Source: SAR11 cluster bacterium PRT-SC02 (GTDB lineage Bacteria; Pseudomonadota; Alphaproteobacteria; Pelagibacterales; Pelagibacteraceae). From it: DNA of 62,519 nt. The first letter of the stretch is position 1. Every line of letters starts with the position of its first letter. The notes under the pieces were generated by a model. It did not search any database. It was not told the origin of the DNA and saw only the letters and a list, made by a program, of their open reading frames with translations. Positions 50,463 through 62,473 of this stretch are shown piece after piece. Location of the stretch: positions 1-62,519 of the forward strand of contig JPUP01000093.1 in the NCBI GenBank assembly GCA_001321855.1, given 5' to 3'. The position numbers were made by a program, and so were the translations under genes.

Positions 50463-51188
50463 TTATTTTTTTTGAGATAGGCTGTGATCTCCATTTTTAA
50501 CTATTATCATTTTTCTTTTTGCTTTTTTGAAAATGGATAAAACTTTTCTAGAAAAATTAACTGGAACCACCTCATCCTTTTGTCCATGAATCATTGTAAC
50601 ATTAATTTTAAGGTTTATTTTTCTTGAGAAAACTTTATTTTTTCTACCATCTTTGAATAGTTGGTGGGTTACTGGATATTCATACTGTTTCTGTTTAAGC
50701 TTTGAGTTTCCATGTTTAATAATACTCACACCTTTTTTTCTTATTTCTTTTTTAATTTTATTTGAAAATTTTTTCCACATTAATCTATCTAGAAATTCAG
50801 GAGCTGATCCAATACCGATGAAACCTTTAATTTGATTTTTAAAATATTTAAACTGATTTAATGAAATCCATGCACCCATGCTTGATCCGATTAAAATAAA
50901 ATTATTTTTTTTAATTATTTTTTTAATTGAAATTCGGGCATCTTTTGACCACACGCTGATATTGCCTTTAGTAAACTTTCCTGATGATTTTCCATGACCA
51001 GAGTATTCTATCGCTAAAAAACCCAACTTTTTTTTGATAGCATATTTTCTAAAAGCCTTTGGTTTTTCTCCATCAATGTCTGACATAAAACCTGGTAGAA
51101 AAACGATAAATGGATTTTTTTTATAATAATTGTTTAAATATCTAAGCTTTTTTGTCTTTGAGATTTTAAGGTATTTAAATTTTTTCAT
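50463..51188 (-). CDS. Alpha/beta hydrolase
   Basis: FLPGFMSDIDGEKP; IEYSGHGKSSG; IGSSMGAWISL; HGQKDEVVP; GDHSLS. Confidence 0.88.
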   Translation of the reverse strand: MKKFKYLKISKTKKLRYLNNYYKKNPFIVFLPGFMSDIDGEKPKAFRKYAIKKKLGFLAIEYSGHGKSSGKFTKGNISVWSKDARISIKKIIKKNNFILIGSSMGAWISLNQFKYFKNQIKGFIGIGSAPEFLDRLMWKKFSNKIKKEIRKKGVSIIKHGNSKLKQKQYEYPVTHQLFKDGRKNKVFSRKINLKINVTMIHGQKDEVVPVNFSRKVLSIFKKAKRKMIIVKNGDHSLSQKK

Positions 51189-51226
51189 TATTTTTAAAAA
51201 TTTATCTATATTATATAAGTTAGATT

Positions 51227-52384
51227 ATGACATCAAAAATTAGAGTATTACAAGTAATACCGACATTAGGTTTTGGTGGCGCTGAGACCGGGTGTTATGA
51301 CCTGGCACACTATCTCGCTGAACAAGATTGTAAGTCATACATTGTAACTAGTGGTGGTGAATTGTTAAAATATGTTAAAAAAGATAAAGTAAGAGTCTTT
51401 AAATTACCAGTTCACTCCAAAAATCCTTTATTAATTTTTTTTAATACTATTTTATTAATTTTTATACAATTTATTTTCAAAATCGATATCGTACATGCAA
51501 GAAGTAGAGCCCCAGCATGGAGTTGCTATTTTTCGTGTATTTTTACTAGAAGAAAATTTGTAACGACTTTTCATGGGACTTATAATTTTAAAAGCGGATT
51601 AAAAAAGTTTTATAATAGCGTTATGTTAAGATCTCGCTTGATTATAGCCGGTTCAAATTTTATTTTTGATCATATAAACGAAAATTATCAAAATTACCTT
51701 AATTCCAAAAAAAAACTTTTGGTTATTTTTAGAGGTATAAATCTAGATTATTTTCATTATAAAAATATATCAGAATTTAAAAAAAACGAACTTAAAAATA
51801 ATTGGGGTTTAGAAGAAAATAAGTTTACAATTTTACTCCCAGGAAGATTAAGTAGTTGGAAAGGACAAGAAAAATTTATCGAAGCTTTAAATATTTTAAA
51901 TGAAGATTATAATATTTCTAACTTTCAAGCTGTGGTGCTAGGTTCAGATCAAGGTAGAAACGTCTATTCAAAAAAACTTACTAGTCTAGTTGAAAGATAT
52001 AACTTAAATCAAAAAATTATATTTATTGAAAAATGCAGAAATATGCCCGCAGCTTATTCTTTAGCTGATGTGATAGTATCATCCTCAATCAGACCCGAAG
52101 CATTTGGTAGGGTTGCTGTGGAGGCTCAGGCTATGAAAAAACCAATTATAGCTAGCAACATTGGTGGCTCAAAAGAAACTATATTAAATAAAAAATCGGG
52201 CTTTTTATACAATCATGAGGATCCAAGAGAGTTGGCTGAGGCAATAAATCGAGTAATGCAAATGGATAATGATGCATTGAATTCCATGGCAAACGAGGGT
52301 AGAAGAAATGTATCTAAAAAATTTGATGTAGACAAAATGTGTCAAAGAACGTTTGCTGAATATAAAAAATTAATTAATATTTAA
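51227..52384 (+). CDS. GT4-family glycosyltransferase
   Basis: VIPTLGFGGAETGCYDLAHYL; LLPGRLSSWKGQEKFIEAL; PEAFGRVAVEAQAMKKPIIASNIGGSKE. Confidence 0.92.
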   Translation: MTSKIRVLQVIPTLGFGGAETGCYDLAHYLAEQDCKSYIVTSGGELLKYVKKDKVRVFKLPVHSKNPLLIFFNTILLIFIQFIFKIDIVHARSRAPAWSCYFSCIFTRRKFVTTFHGTYNFKSGLKKFYNSVMLRSRLIIAGSNFIFDHINENYQNYLNSKKKLLVIFRGINLDYFHYKNISEFKKNELKNNWGLEENKFTILLPGRLSSWKGQEKFIEALNILNEDYNISNFQAVVLGSDQGRNVYSKKLTSLVERYNLNQKIIFIEKCRNMPAAYSLADVIVSSSIRPEAFGRVAVEAQAMKKPIIASNIGGSKETILNKKSGFLYNHEDPRELAEAINRVMQMDNDALNSMANEGRRNVSKKFDVDKMCQRTFAEYKKLINI

Positions 52385-54304
52385 ATGCCAGATATTCAAT
52401 TATTAGATGGTAAAAAAATTCCTTTCACAAAATCGATAAGTGGTTTCGATTTAATTAAGAAAATAAGTAAGTCTCTTGAAAAATCTGCATTGATAATGGA
52501 GGTAAATGGCTCTTTGAAAGATTTAAGTTATGAAATTAAAAACAATTCAAAAGTAAAAATTATTACTTCTAAAGACAAAGAAGGTCTTGAGGTTTTGAGA
52601 CATGATGCTGCTCACATTATGGCAATGGCTGTTCAAGAACTATTTCCAGGGACTCAAGTCACAATAGGTCCTGTTATTGAAAATGGTTTTTATTATGATT
52701 TTGCACGCAAAGAGCCTTTTACAAGCGAAGACTTAAAAAAAATTGAGAATAAAATGGGGGAAATAATAGATAGAGATGTCAAAACTAAACGTGAGGTTTG
52801 GGAGAGAAAGAAGGCTATAACTCATTTTAAAAAATTAGGTGAAAAATATAAAGCTGAAATAATTGAGAGTATTCCAGAAAATGAGGAGTTATCCATATAT
52901 CATCATGGAGAAACTTGGCATGATCTTTGTAGAGGTCCTCATCTGGCTTCCTCTGGAAAAATAGGTAAAGCATTTAAATTAACAAAAGTCTCAGGAGCAT
53001 ACTGGAGAGGAGACTCAAACAATGAAATGCTTCAAAGAATTTATGGAACTTGTTGGAATACCAAAAAAGAACTTGAGGATTATTTAAACAGACTAGAGGA
53101 GGCTGAAAAACGTGACCATAGAAAATTAGGCAAAGAAATGGATTTATTTCATTTTAGAGAGGAAAGCCCAGGCTCAGTTTTTTGGCATGAGAAAGGTTGG
53201 AATTTGTTCCAAAGATTAATTGATTTCATGAGAACTAAACAACGTTTAGCGGGGTATAAAGAGATAAATACACCAGAGCTGTTAGATAAATCTTTATGGG
53301 AGAAATCTGGTCACTGGGAAAAATTTGGCGAGCATATGTTTACATCTGAAACACCGGATGAAAAAATATTTGCAGTAAAACCTATGAATTGCCCAGGCTG
53401 TGTTCAAATATTTAATCAGGGTTTAAAAAGCTATAGAGACTTACCTCTAAAATTATCAGAGTTTGGAAAAGTCCATAGATATGAACCCTCGGGTGCCTTA
53501 CACGGTTTATTAAGAGTAAGAGCTTTTACCCAAGATGATGCTCACATTTTTTGTTCAGAAGAACAAATTACTGAAGAGTGTCTAACTGTAACAAATTTAA
53601 TAATTGAAATATACAAAAGTTTAGGATTTGACAATATAATCTTAAAGTATTCAGACAGACCGGAAAAAAGAGTTGGCGATGATAATGTTTGGGATAAATC
53701 AGAGACTGCTTTGCTTTCAGCAATAAAAAAATCAAAACTTAAATACACTATTAATAAAGGTGAAGGAGCTTTCTATGGACCAAAAATAGAATTTGTACTG
53801 CGTGATGCAATCGGAAGAGATTGGCAATGTGGAACTTTGCAAGTAGATTTAAATTTGCCAGGTAGACTAGGAGCATCTTTTGTTGATAAAGATGGAACTA
53901 AAAAAGTTCCGGTGATGTTACACAGGGCCTTATTTGGATCCTTAGAGAGATTTATTGGCATTTTAATAGAACATTATGCTGGAAAGCTACCATTTTGGAT
54001 GTCTCCAACACAAGCTATTGTGTTGCCAATCTCAGATGAGAACAATAAATACGCGAAAAAGGTATTTGAAGATCTTTTTAAAGAAGGTATAAAATGTGAA
54101 GTGGATTTAAAAAACCAAAAAATAAATTATAAAATTAGAGAATATTCTTTAGCAAAAGTTCCATATCTATTAATATGTGGTAAAAAAGAGGAACAAGACA
54201 ATACTATCACAATAAGAAAATTAGGATCTGAAAAACAAGAAACTATTAAAATCAATCAATTAATAAAAAATATGACTTCACTTAACAAGCTTCCATTAAA
54301 TTAA
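52385..54304 (+). CDS. thrS: Threonyl-tRNA synthetase
   Basis: 639 aa; TGS domain; RHDAAHIMAMAVQELFPG; KPMNCPGCVQIF; class II motifs. Confidence 0.97.
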   Translation: MPDIQLLDGKKIPFTKSISGFDLIKKISKSLEKSALIMEVNGSLKDLSYEIKNNSKVKIITSKDKEGLEVLRHDAAHIMAMAVQELFPGTQVTIGPVIENGFYYDFARKEPFTSEDLKKIENKMGEIIDRDVKTKREVWERKKAITHFKKLGEKYKAEIIESIPENEELSIYHHGETWHDLCRGPHLASSGKIGKAFKLTKVSGAYWRGDSNNEMLQRIYGTCWNTKKELEDYLNRLEEAEKRDHRKLGKEMDLFHFREESPGSVFWHEKGWNLFQRLIDFMRTKQRLAGYKEINTPELLDKSLWEKSGHWEKFGEHMFTSETPDEKIFAVKPMNCPGCVQIFNQGLKSYRDLPLKLSEFGKVHRYEPSGALHGLLRVRAFTQDDAHIFCSEEQITEECLTVTNLIIEIYKSLGFDNIILKYSDRPEKRVGDDNVWDKSETALLSAIKKSKLKYTINKGEGAFYGPKIEFVLRDAIGRDWQCGTLQVDLNLPGRLGASFVDKDGTKKVPVMLHRALFGSLERFIGILIEHYAGKLPFWMSPTQAIVLPISDENNKYAKKVFEDLFKEGIKCEVDLKNQKINYKIREYSLAKVPYLLICGKKEEQDNTITIRKLGSEKQETIKINQLIKNMTSLNKLPLN

Positions 54305-54307
54305 AAA

Positions 54308-54853
54308 GTGCCTTACCCTAAAACTAATTTTTTTCATAGGAGAAGCAAACCGCAAGGTCCAAGAGCAAATGAAAAAATACGTGCTCTTGATGTTCAAGTA
54401 ATTAATAGTGAGGGAAAAAATTTGGGTGTGCTACCTCTTAACAAAGCTGTATCTATCGCAAAAGAGGAGGGATTAGATCTGATCGAGATTTCTCCCAATG
54501 CAAACCCTCCGGTATGCAAGATTATGGACATGGGTAAATACAAGTATGACTTACAGAAGAAAGCAAATTTGGCAAAAAAAAATCAAAAAGTTATTTTACT
54601 AAAAGAAATAAAATTAAGACCAGTCACTGAGATCCATGATTATAATTTTAAAATTAAAAATGCAAAAAAATTTATTTCAAAGGGAGACAAAGTAAAATTC
54701 ACAATTAAATTCAAAGGTAGAGAAATGCAACATTTAGATATTGGTAAAAATTTAATGAATAGAATTATTGATGACACAAAAGATATTGCTAAAGTCGAAA
54801 CCCAACCAAAGTTTGAAGGTAAGCAAATGACAATGATAATTCAGCCAAATTAA
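54308..54853 (+). CDS. infC: Translation initiation factor IF-3 (GTG start proposed)
   Basis: GPRANEKIRALDVQVINSEGKNLGVLPLNKAVSIAKEEGLDLIEISPNANPPVCKIMDMGKYKYD. Confidence 0.95.
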   Translation: MPYPKTNFFHRRSKPQGPRANEKIRALDVQVINSEGKNLGVLPLNKAVSIAKEEGLDLIEISPNANPPVCKIMDMGKYKYDLQKKANLAKKNQKVILLKEIKLRPVTEIHDYNFKIKNAKKFISKGDKVKFTIKFKGREMQHLDIGKNLMNRIIDDTKDIAKVETQPKFEGKQMTMIIQPN

Positions 54854-54905
54854 TACTGAATAATTACTTGTAAACGAGGGTTAAAGTCTATATAAAATTC
54901 CAATT

Positions 54906-55106
54906 ATGCCAAAACTGAAAACAAAAAGTTCAGCAAAAAAAAGATTTAGATTTACCGCAAAAGGTAAAGTAAAAATGCCTCAATCAGGAAAAAGGCATGG
55001 AATGATTAAAAGGACAAATTCACAAATTAGAAAACAATGGGGAACAACGATTATGTCTAAGCAAGATTCAAAAATTGTAAAATCGTATATGCCCTATAAT
55101 TTGTAA
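54906..55106 (+). CDS. rpmI: 50S ribosomal protein L35
   Basis: [33 protein letters not shown]. Confidence 0.97.
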   Translation: MPKLKTKSSAKKRFRFTAKGKVKMPQSGKRHGMIKRTNSQIRKQWGTTIMSKQDSKIVKSYMPYNL

Positions 55107-55121
55107 AAAAAGAGGAAACAA

Positions 55122-55478
55122 ATGGCTAGGACAAAAAGAGGAGTAGTAAGTAAAGCAAAACATAAAAAGGTTTTGAAGCTCGTAAAAGGTCAATATGGTA
55201 GAAGAAAGAACACCATTCGAGTTGCACGTCAGGCGATGGAAAAGGCCATGCAGTATGCTTATAGAGATAGAAAGGCAAAAAAAAGAGAATTTAGATCTCT
55301 GTGGATTCAAAGAATTAACGCAGGTGTGAGAAATGAAGGAATGACTTATTCACGTTTTATCAACGGGTTGGCTAAGTCAAAAATCAAGTTAGATAGGAAA
55401 GTACTTGCTGAATTAGCTTATAATAATCCAGAAGTCTTCAAATCAATAGTAAAAAAAGTACAATCCTCCCTTAACTAA
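55122..55478 (+). CDS. rplT: 50S ribosomal protein L20
   Basis: [39 protein letters not shown]. Confidence 0.97.
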   Translation: MARTKRGVVSKAKHKKVLKLVKGQYGRRKNTIRVARQAMEKAMQYAYRDRKAKKREFRSLWIQRINAGVRNEGMTYSRFINGLAKSKIKLDRKVLAELAYNNPEVFKSIVKKVQSSLN

Positions 55479-55526
55479 TCAACTTCTTTGATTTATCTTA
55501 TAAAGTTAAAGGAATCATAATTTTCA

Positions 55527-56534
55527 ATGAGTGAATTAGATAAAATAAATAAAAATTTTGTTGAGAAATTGAATAAAATTAAAACCAAGGAAGATCTTCA
55601 GAATTTAAAATCTGAATTTCTAGGAAAAAATGGTTTTGTTACTAATGAGTTTAAAAAAATGAGCCAATTCAACTTGGATCAAAAAAAGGAATTTTCAATT
55701 CAGTTAAATGAGATAAAAAATAGTATAAATGAAAATTTATCAAATAAGTTAAAAGAAATAGAGAAGGATGAAATAAATAAAAAACTTTCTGATGAGAAAA
55801 TAGATATTACTTTGCCAATACGCTCGCAACAAGAAGGAAAAATTCATCCTGTGTCTCAAGTGATAGATGAAATAAGTTCAATCTTTTCTGAAATTGGTTA
55901 TTCGGTCGCTGAGGGTCCAGATGTGGAAACAGAGCATAATAACTTTACAGCACTTAACACGCCCGAAGACCATCCAGCAAGAGATATGCATGACACTTTC
56001 TACCTAGAAAAAAATAAAAGAATTTTGTTAAGAACTCACACTTCTCCAGTTCAAATAAGAACGATGCAAAAAGGCAAACCTCCTTTTAAAATAATAGCAC
56101 CAGGTAGGACTTATAGATGTGATAGCGACCAAACACATGCTCCTATGTTTCATCAACTTGAGGGATTACATGTTGATAAAGAAATTACAATGGCCCACTT
56201 AAAAGGATGTTTGAATTATTTTATCCAAGAATTTTTTGAAATAAAAAATATAAAAATGAGATTTAGACCGAGCCATTTCCCATTTACTGAACCGTCGGCA
56301 GAAGTAGATATTGGTTATAGGATAGAAAATGACAAAATTTTCATTGGAGATGGTGATAAGTGGTTAGAAATTCTTGGATGTGGAATGGTTCACCCTAACG
56401 TTCTTAAAAACTCAAATATTGATGCTAATAAATACCAAGGTTTTGCATTTGGCATGGGTATTGACAGATTAGCAATGCTTAAATATGGAATAAATGATTT
56501 GAGATCTTTTTTGAAACTGATTTCAGATGGTTAA
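55527..56534 (+). CDS. pheS: Phenylalanyl-tRNA synthetase alpha subunit
   Basis: [52 protein letters not shown]. Confidence 0.97.
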   Translation: MSELDKINKNFVEKLNKIKTKEDLQNLKSEFLGKNGFVTNEFKKMSQFNLDQKKEFSIQLNEIKNSINENLSNKLKEIEKDEINKKLSDEKIDITLPIRSQQEGKIHPVSQVIDEISSIFSEIGYSVAEGPDVETEHNNFTALNTPEDHPARDMHDTFYLEKNKRILLRTHTSPVQIRTMQKGKPPFKIIAPGRTYRCDSDQTHAPMFHQLEGLHVDKEITMAHLKGCLNYFIQEFFEIKNIKMRFRPSHFPFTEPSAEVDIGYRIENDKIFIGDGDKWLEILGCGMVHPNVLKNSNIDANKYQGFAFGMGIDRLAMLKYGINDLRSFLKLISDG

Positions 56535-56589
56535 ATCACTTTGGCTTCGATCCTCTTGATCTACCAACCAATTACAGGGGACTTAGCAG

Positions 56590-58983
56590 ATGATATTAAC
56601 CCTGTCTTGGTTAAAAAAACATTTAAAGACCCCGGCAAATTTAAATAAAATTATTGATAAATTAACTAACATAGGTCTTGAGGTTGAAAACATAAAAAAT
56701 GTAAATAACGCTTCAGAATTATTTAAAATTGCAAAAGTTGTAAAAGTTGAAAAACATCCAAACGCAGATAAATTAAAAATTTGTGACGTTCTTGTCTCAA
56801 AAGATGAAATTAAAAAAGTTGTTTGTGGTGCTGATAATGTGAGGCCAGATTTATATACTGTACATGCTTCACCTGGTGCAATAATTCCAAAATCAAAATT
56901 AAAACTTAAAATTGCTAAGATTAGAGGCGTTGAGTCTTTTGGAATGTTGTGTTCTGAGAGCGAGTTAAATATATCAAATGAGAGTGCTGGAATAATTGAT
57001 TTAAAAAAAAATTCCAACGATGTTGGCAAAAGTTTTTTTAGGGACAAAGATGAAAAAATTGTTGAAATTTCAGTAACACCAAATAGACCTGATTGTCTTG
57101 GAATTAGAGGAATTGCAAGAGATTTGTCAGCAGCTGGACTAGGAAGTTTAATTGATATCAAAAAAATATCTTTTAAACAAAAAAAACCACAGAATATAAA
57201 AGTTTCTATCTCGAAAGATAGAGGTCAAGGGTGTCTTTCTTTTGGAAGCTGCTTAATAAAGAATATAAAAAATACCGAAAGTCCTAAATGGCTAAAGGAT
57301 AAAATAATATCATTAGGTCTTAAACCAATTTCAGCAATTGTAGATATAACTAATTATGTGATGTTCGACCTAAATAGACCCTTACACGCTTATGATGCCG
57401 ATAAAATAGATAACGAAATTATTGTGCGAAACTCGAGGAAAAATGAGACTTTCGACGCTCTGGATGAAAAAAAATATAATTTAGAAGGTGGGATGTGTGT
57501 GATAACTGACAGAAGCGGGGTGCTTGGTTTAGGAGGGGTAATCGGAGGTAAAAGATCAGGCACAGAGCTAGAGACAAAGAATATTTTTTTGGAGTCAGCA
57601 TACTTTCTTCCTTCATCAGTTAGAAAAACATCAAAAGCTTTAAATATTGATACCGATGCTAAATTTAGGTTTGAAAGAGGAATTGATCCAAATTCTATTG
57701 AAGAGGGATTGAAAGTTGCAACAGATTTAATTTTAAATATTTGCGGTGGAGAAGCAAGCAAATTTCAAATCACGGGAAAAAAGAATTTTAATAAAAAAAA
57801 AATAGAATTAAGTTTAAATAAATTTAAAAAAACTATAGGCTTCTCTATAACTGCAAATGAAACAAAAAAAATTCTCTTAGCATTAGGATTTAAAATTAAA
57901 ACAAAAAAAAGTAGTCTTACATTAGAAATTCCAAGCTGGAGACCTGATATCAACCAAGAAATAGACATAATCGAGGAATTAATAAGAATTAAAGGTTTTG
58001 ATAAAATTGAAACAATAGCACCAAATAAAATTAGAGAAAGAGAAACATTAACATTTCCACAAAGACTCTTCCACTTATCACAGCGAGCTATATCAAATCA
58101 AGGTTACCTTGAAGCCATAACATGGTCATTTACAGATAAAAAAATTGATACACTTTTTAATCCAGGAGAAAAACCATTAACTATTTTAAATCCAATATCG
58201 ACAGATCTTGATGTACTAAGAAGGTCAATATTTTCAAATTTAATTTATTACTTAAAAAAAAATCAAGATAGAGGATATCAGGATATATCAATATTTGAAA
58301 TTGGCCCAACTTTCTATGGAAAAAATCCTGGAGAACAAGAAATAGTCATTGGGGGGTTGAGGTCAGGCAAGTTTAATAAAAAAAGCTGGTCTGAAAAAAC
58401 TAGAGGTGTAGATGTATTTGATGTCAAAGCAGATGTACTGCAATGTTTAAAGGAGCTTGGATTAAATGAGAAGCAGTTCAATGTTAATGCTGATTCAAAA
58501 AATTACTACCACCCAGGAAGATCAGGTTCAGTAGTCAAAGAAAATAAAACATTAGCATTTTTTGGGGAAATACATCCAACCATTATTTCTAAAATGGACT
58601 TAAAAGAAAAAAATATTTATGGTTTTGAAATATATTTAAATAACATTCCTCTTCAAGAGAAAAAATTAAGATTATTAAAGGGTAATTTTAAAGTATCAGA
58701 TTTTCAAAAATCTGAGAGAGATTTTGCTTTTATATTAAACAAAGATTATAAAGTAGGAAATCTAAAAAATCTTATTAGAGATGTAAATCCCTCAGTTATA
58801 AAATTTGTGAGTATTTTCGATGTATTTGAAGGCGAAAATTTACCAGATGGAAAAAAATCAGTTGCAATTAATGTTACTATTCAATCCGATGAGAAAACTC
58901 TTTCTGATAATGACCTCAATCAAATCTGTAAAAGTATTATAAAGATTGTTCAGCAAAAAACTGGTGGAAGTATAAGATCCTAA
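56590..58983 (+). CDS. pheT: Phenylalanyl-tRNA synthetase beta subunit
   Basis: 797 aa; tRNA-binding domain, B3/4, B5, FDX-ACB domain [18 protein letters not shown]. Confidence 0.96.
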   Translation: MILTLSWLKKHLKTPANLNKIIDKLTNIGLEVENIKNVNNASELFKIAKVVKVEKHPNADKLKICDVLVSKDEIKKVVCGADNVRPDLYTVHASPGAIIPKSKLKLKIAKIRGVESFGMLCSESELNISNESAGIIDLKKNSNDVGKSFFRDKDEKIVEISVTPNRPDCLGIRGIARDLSAAGLGSLIDIKKISFKQKKPQNIKVSISKDRGQGCLSFGSCLIKNIKNTESPKWLKDKIISLGLKPISAIVDITNYVMFDLNRPLHAYDADKIDNEIIVRNSRKNETFDALDEKKYNLEGGMCVITDRSGVLGLGGVIGGKRSGTELETKNIFLESAYFLPSSVRKTSKALNIDTDAKFRFERGIDPNSIEEGLKVATDLILNICGGEASKFQITGKKNFNKKKIELSLNKFKKTIGFSITANETKKILLALGFKIKTKKSSLTLEIPSWRPDINQEIDIIEELIRIKGFDKIETIAPNKIRERETLTFPQRLFHLSQRAISNQGYLEAITWSFTDKKIDTLFNPGEKPLTILNPISTDLDVLRRSIFSNLIYYLKKNQDRGYQDISIFEIGPTFYGKNPGEQEIVIGGLRSGKFNKKSWSEKTRGVDVFDVKADVLQCLKELGLNEKQFNVNADSKNYYHPGRSGSVVKENKTLAFFGEIHPTIISKMDLKEKNIYGFEIYLNNIPLQEKKLRLLKGNFKVSDFQKSERDFAFILNKDYKVGNLKNLIRDVNPSVIKFVSIFDVFEGENLPDGKKSVAINVTIQSDEKTLSDNDLNQICKSIIKIVQQKTGGSIRS

Positions 58984-60792
58984 ATGACTGAAATAAATAA
59001 AATAAGAAATTTTTCAATCATAGCTCATATTGACCATGGAAAATCTACAATTGCTGATCGAATTATACATAGATGTGGTGGCTTGACCGATAGAGAGATG
59101 AAAGAACAAGTTCTAGACTCAATGGATATTGAAAGGGAGCGAGGAATTACTATTAAGGCACAAACTGTGAGATTAAATTATAAATCTAAAAATGGAAATG
59201 ATTATACCTTCAACATAATTGATACACCTGGACACGTTGATTTTAGTTATGAGGTAAGCAGATCTTTATCGGCATGCGAAGGGTCTCTTTTAATTGTTGA
59301 CAGCTCTCAAGGTGTTGAGGCCCAAACATTAGCCAATGTTTATCAAGCATTAGACATTGATCAAGAAATAATTCCAATATTAAACAAAATTGATTTGCCT
59401 GCTTCAGATATTGAAAAAACAAAAAAAGAGATTGAGGATGTAATTGGGATTGACACTTCGAATGCTATAAGTTGTTCAGGCAAAACAGGAGAAGGCATTG
59501 ATGAAATATTAGAGACAATTGTAAACAAACTTCCACCTCCTAAAGGAGATAAACCGAATAAATTAAAATCACTTTTAGTTGATAGCTGGTATGATAGTTA
59601 TTTGGGAGTTGTAATTTTGGTAAGAATAATAGACGGATCAATAAAAAAGAATATGAAAATAAAATTTATGTCCAGCAATAAGACTTATGTAATAGAGAGA
59701 GTTGGGATATTTACTCCTAAACCAATTGATGTAAAAGAGCTAAGCGCAGGAGAAATTGGTTTCATAATCACTGGTATTAAAACTTTACAAGAAACAAAAG
59801 TTGGAGACACAATTTGTGAAGCCGTTAATCCAATAGATACTCCCTTGCCAGGATTTAAGCCAAGTAAGCCAGTTGTTTTCTGCGGTCTATTTCCCGTGGA
59901 TAGTTCAGAATATCAAAAACTAAAAGACGGCCTGGCAAAACTTCAATTAAATGATGCAAGTTTTTCTTTTGAGGCAGAATCATCAAGCGCTTTAGGATTA
60001 GGTTTCAGATGTGGCTTCTTAGGTTTACTGCATCTCGAAATAATAACACAAAGACTTGAGAGAGAATTTGATGTTAACCTTATAACTACCACTCCCGGTG
60101 TAATCTATAAGATTAAAAAAAATAATGGTGAAACTTTAAATTTACAAAACCCTACTAACATGCCCGATCCAAGTCAGATTGAAAAAATCGAGGAGCCGTG
60201 GATAAAAGCTACCATCATAACTCCTGATGAATATTTAGGATCAATTATAAAAATTTGCCAGGATAAAAGAGGTGTTCAAACAAATTTAAACTACTCTGGA
60301 AAAAGAGCAGTTTTGACATATGAAATGCCATTAAATGAGGTGGTGTTTGATTTTTATGATAGACTTAAATCAGTTTCCAGTGGTTATGCTAGTTTTGATT
60401 ACGAAATTATTGGGCACAGAGAAGGAGAATTAGTAAAATTAGCAATATTAGTTAATGGTGAAACCGTAGATGCTCTTGCTATGATAATTCATAAAGAGTT
60501 TGCCCAAAAAACAGGTAGGCAAGTTTGCGAAAAACTAAAAGATCTAATTCCGCGTCATAACTTTATGATACCAATTCAAGCAGCAATCGGTTCAAAAATT
60601 ATAGCTAGAGAGTCGATAAAAGGTTTCAAAAAAGACGTACTAACAAAAATTCATGGTGGCGGCGCTATGGATAGAAAAAGAAAACTTTTAGAGAAACAAA
60701 AAAAAGGTAAAGCTAGAGCTAAACAGTTTGGAAAAGTAGAAATTCCCCAAGAGGCTTTTATTGGAGTTTTAAAAATAAATAAAGAGAATTAG
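58984..60792 (+). CDS. lepA: Elongation factor 4 (LepA)
   Basis: [44 protein letters not shown]-terminal [27 protein letters not shown]. Confidence 0.97.
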   Translation: MTEINKIRNFSIIAHIDHGKSTIADRIIHRCGGLTDREMKEQVLDSMDIERERGITIKAQTVRLNYKSKNGNDYTFNIIDTPGHVDFSYEVSRSLSACEGSLLIVDSSQGVEAQTLANVYQALDIDQEIIPILNKIDLPASDIEKTKKEIEDVIGIDTSNAISCSGKTGEGIDEILETIVNKLPPPKGDKPNKLKSLLVDSWYDSYLGVVILVRIIDGSIKKNMKIKFMSSNKTYVIERVGIFTPKPIDVKELSAGEIGFIITGIKTLQETKVGDTICEAVNPIDTPLPGFKPSKPVVFCGLFPVDSSEYQKLKDGLAKLQLNDASFSFEAESSSALGLGFRCGFLGLLHLEIITQRLEREFDVNLITTTPGVIYKIKKNNGETLNLQNPTNMPDPSQIEKIEEPWIKATIITPDEYLGSIIKICQDKRGVQTNLNYSGKRAVLTYEMPLNEVVFDFYDRLKSVSSGYASFDYEIIGHREGELVKLAILVNGETVDALAMIIHKEFAQKTGRQVCEKLKDLIPRHNFMIPIQAAIGSKIIARESIKGFKKDVLTKIHGGGAMDRKRKLLEKQKKGKARAKQFGKVEIPQEAFIGVLKINKEN

Positions 60793-60800
60793 TCTTCTAG

Positions 60801-61448
60801 ATGAAAAAAATAATACTTGAAAATATTAAGAAATTTATCTTTAATTACACTCGTTTTGGAGCGCCAAGCTATTCTTATAATTTAGAACCAATTCAACTTT
60901 CTGAAATTATTCTCTCAATAGAAAAAACGAAAGAATTAAGCGGCTCTATTTGCGAAATTGGTGTAGCGCGTGGTATGACAACGAGATTTATATGTGAACA
61001 TTTAAAATTGCTAAATTATAAAGAAAAGTTTTTTTGTATAGATACTTTTTCGTCTTTTGAAAAAGAAGATATTGATTTTGAAATTCAGAACAGACAAAAA
61101 AGCATGGAAGAATTAAGAGGTTTTAGTTATAATAATTTCGAAAGATGGAAAAAAAATTTCAAAAACTTTAATTTTGTCAAACCTATAAAAGCAGACATCA
61201 AAAAATTTGATTTTAAATTAATTTCTCCATTAAAACTAGTTATTTTGGACGTTGACCTGTATAAGCCAACAATAATTGCGTTAAATAATTTAAAAAAAAA
61301 TATGGTTTCAGGAGGAATTATAATAGTTGACGATATTAAAAATAATCATGCATGGGATGGCGCCTACCAAGCTTTCAATGAATTTGTAAATTCTAACTCT
61401 TATAATTACAGAATTATTGGCACAAAGTGTGGAATAATAAACTTTTAA
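60801..61448 (+). CDS. Class I SAM-dependent methyltransferase (TylF/macrocin O-methyltransferase-like)
   Basis: GSICEIGVARGMTTRFICEHL; LVILDVDLYKPTIIALNNL; GGIIIVDDIK. Confidence 0.8.
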   Translation: MKKIILENIKKFIFNYTRFGAPSYSYNLEPIQLSEIILSIEKTKELSGSICEIGVARGMTTRFICEHLKLLNYKEKFFCIDTFSSFEKEDIDFEIQNRQKSMEELRGFSYNNFERWKKNFKNFNFVKPIKADIKKFDFKLISPLKLVILDVDLYKPTIIALNNLKKNMVSGGIIIVDDIKNNHAWDGAYQAFNEFVNSNSYNYRIIGTKCGIINF

Positions 61449-62473
61449 TGATCAAAAAAATAGTAATTGTTTCTAATGAGAAATTTTACGACTCAGATGG
61501 TAATTTTAGCTGTGATAATATTGCCGAAAAATCTTTACCAGATGAATTAAAAAAAAAATTTCAAATTGAGATTATAGGTAGAAAGAGTAAATTTAAGCGG
61601 GCTCACAATCTAGAAACAAAAAAAATAGAGACCTATACAAACATTTTTTCCTATATTCAAAAAATTTTTGACGAGAGAAAAGATAATAATTCTATCTATT
61701 TAGTTTTATCTATATCTCCCTTTACATTTTTATCAGTTTTTATATTAAGTTTATTTAAAAAAAAAATTTTTACATATTTAAGAAGCAATGGTTACGAGGA
61801 ATACAAAAAAATAATTGGTTCAATAGGACCCAAAATTTATAATCTCATGTTTAATTATACTGCAAAAAAAAGTATTCTTATTAGTTGTAGAAAACATATA
61901 TTAATGAAAAAAAAAGGATTCGTTGTAGAGCCTTCAGAACTAGACGATAATTGGTTAAGAAATATATCTGAAAAAAACATTAAAGATTTTAAATTATTAT
62001 ATGTTGGAAGAGTTAAAGTTGAAAAAGGGGTATTTTCACTTGATAATTTGTTACAGTCCTTGAATGAAAATTTATCTCTAACCATAGTTGGATCCGATAA
62101 AAATCATAAAAAATTGAAATATAAAAATACAAAAATTTATCCTATTGAAAAAGATCAAAAAAAATTAATAAATTTTTATGATGAATGCAACATTTTCATT
62201 CTTCCATCTTTTACAGAGGGGCATCCCATGGCTTTACTGGAAGCATTATCAAGGTTAAGACCGGTTATAATCTTCAAGGACATTGAGCATATTATTGGAG
62301 AAAAAAAAGGAATATTTGCAGTTGAAAGAAACGAAAAAAGTCTTTTAAAAATTCTTTATTTTATAAGAGAAAATTACAACTCTATTCAACAAGAGATGAA
62401 AAAAAATATCTTACCTAATAAAAAAGATTTCATAAATAATTTATCAAAAATTGTTTCTGGGGAGATCTTTTAG
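61448..62473 (+). CDS. Glycosyltransferase (GT4-like)
   Basis: LLYVGRVKVEKGVFSLDNLL; FILPSFTEGHPMALLEALSRLRPVI; start chosen at ATG 61448. Confidence 0.82.
   Translation: MIKKIVIVSNEKFYDSDGNFSCDNIAEKSLPDELKKKFQIEIIGRKSKFKRAHNLETKKIETYTNIFSYIQKIFDERKDNNSIYLVLSISPFTFLSVFILSLFKKKIFTYLRSNGYEEYKKIIGSIGPKIYNLMFNYTAKKSILISCRKHILMKKKGFVVEPSELDDNWLRNISEKNIKDFKLLYVGRVKVEKGVFSLDNLLQSLNENLSLTIVGSDKNHKKLKYKNTKIYPIEKDQKKLINFYDECNIFILPSFTEGHPMALLEALSRLRPVIIFKDIEHIIGEKKGIFAVERNEKSLLKILYFIRENYNSIQQEMKKNILPNKKDFINNLSKIVSGEIF

Noticed and set aside
56583-57161. 192-aa minus-strand ORF antisense to pheT
   Set aside because: Lies fully over the strongly supported PheT coding sequence; no recognisable domain; typical mirror ORF in AT-rich DNA
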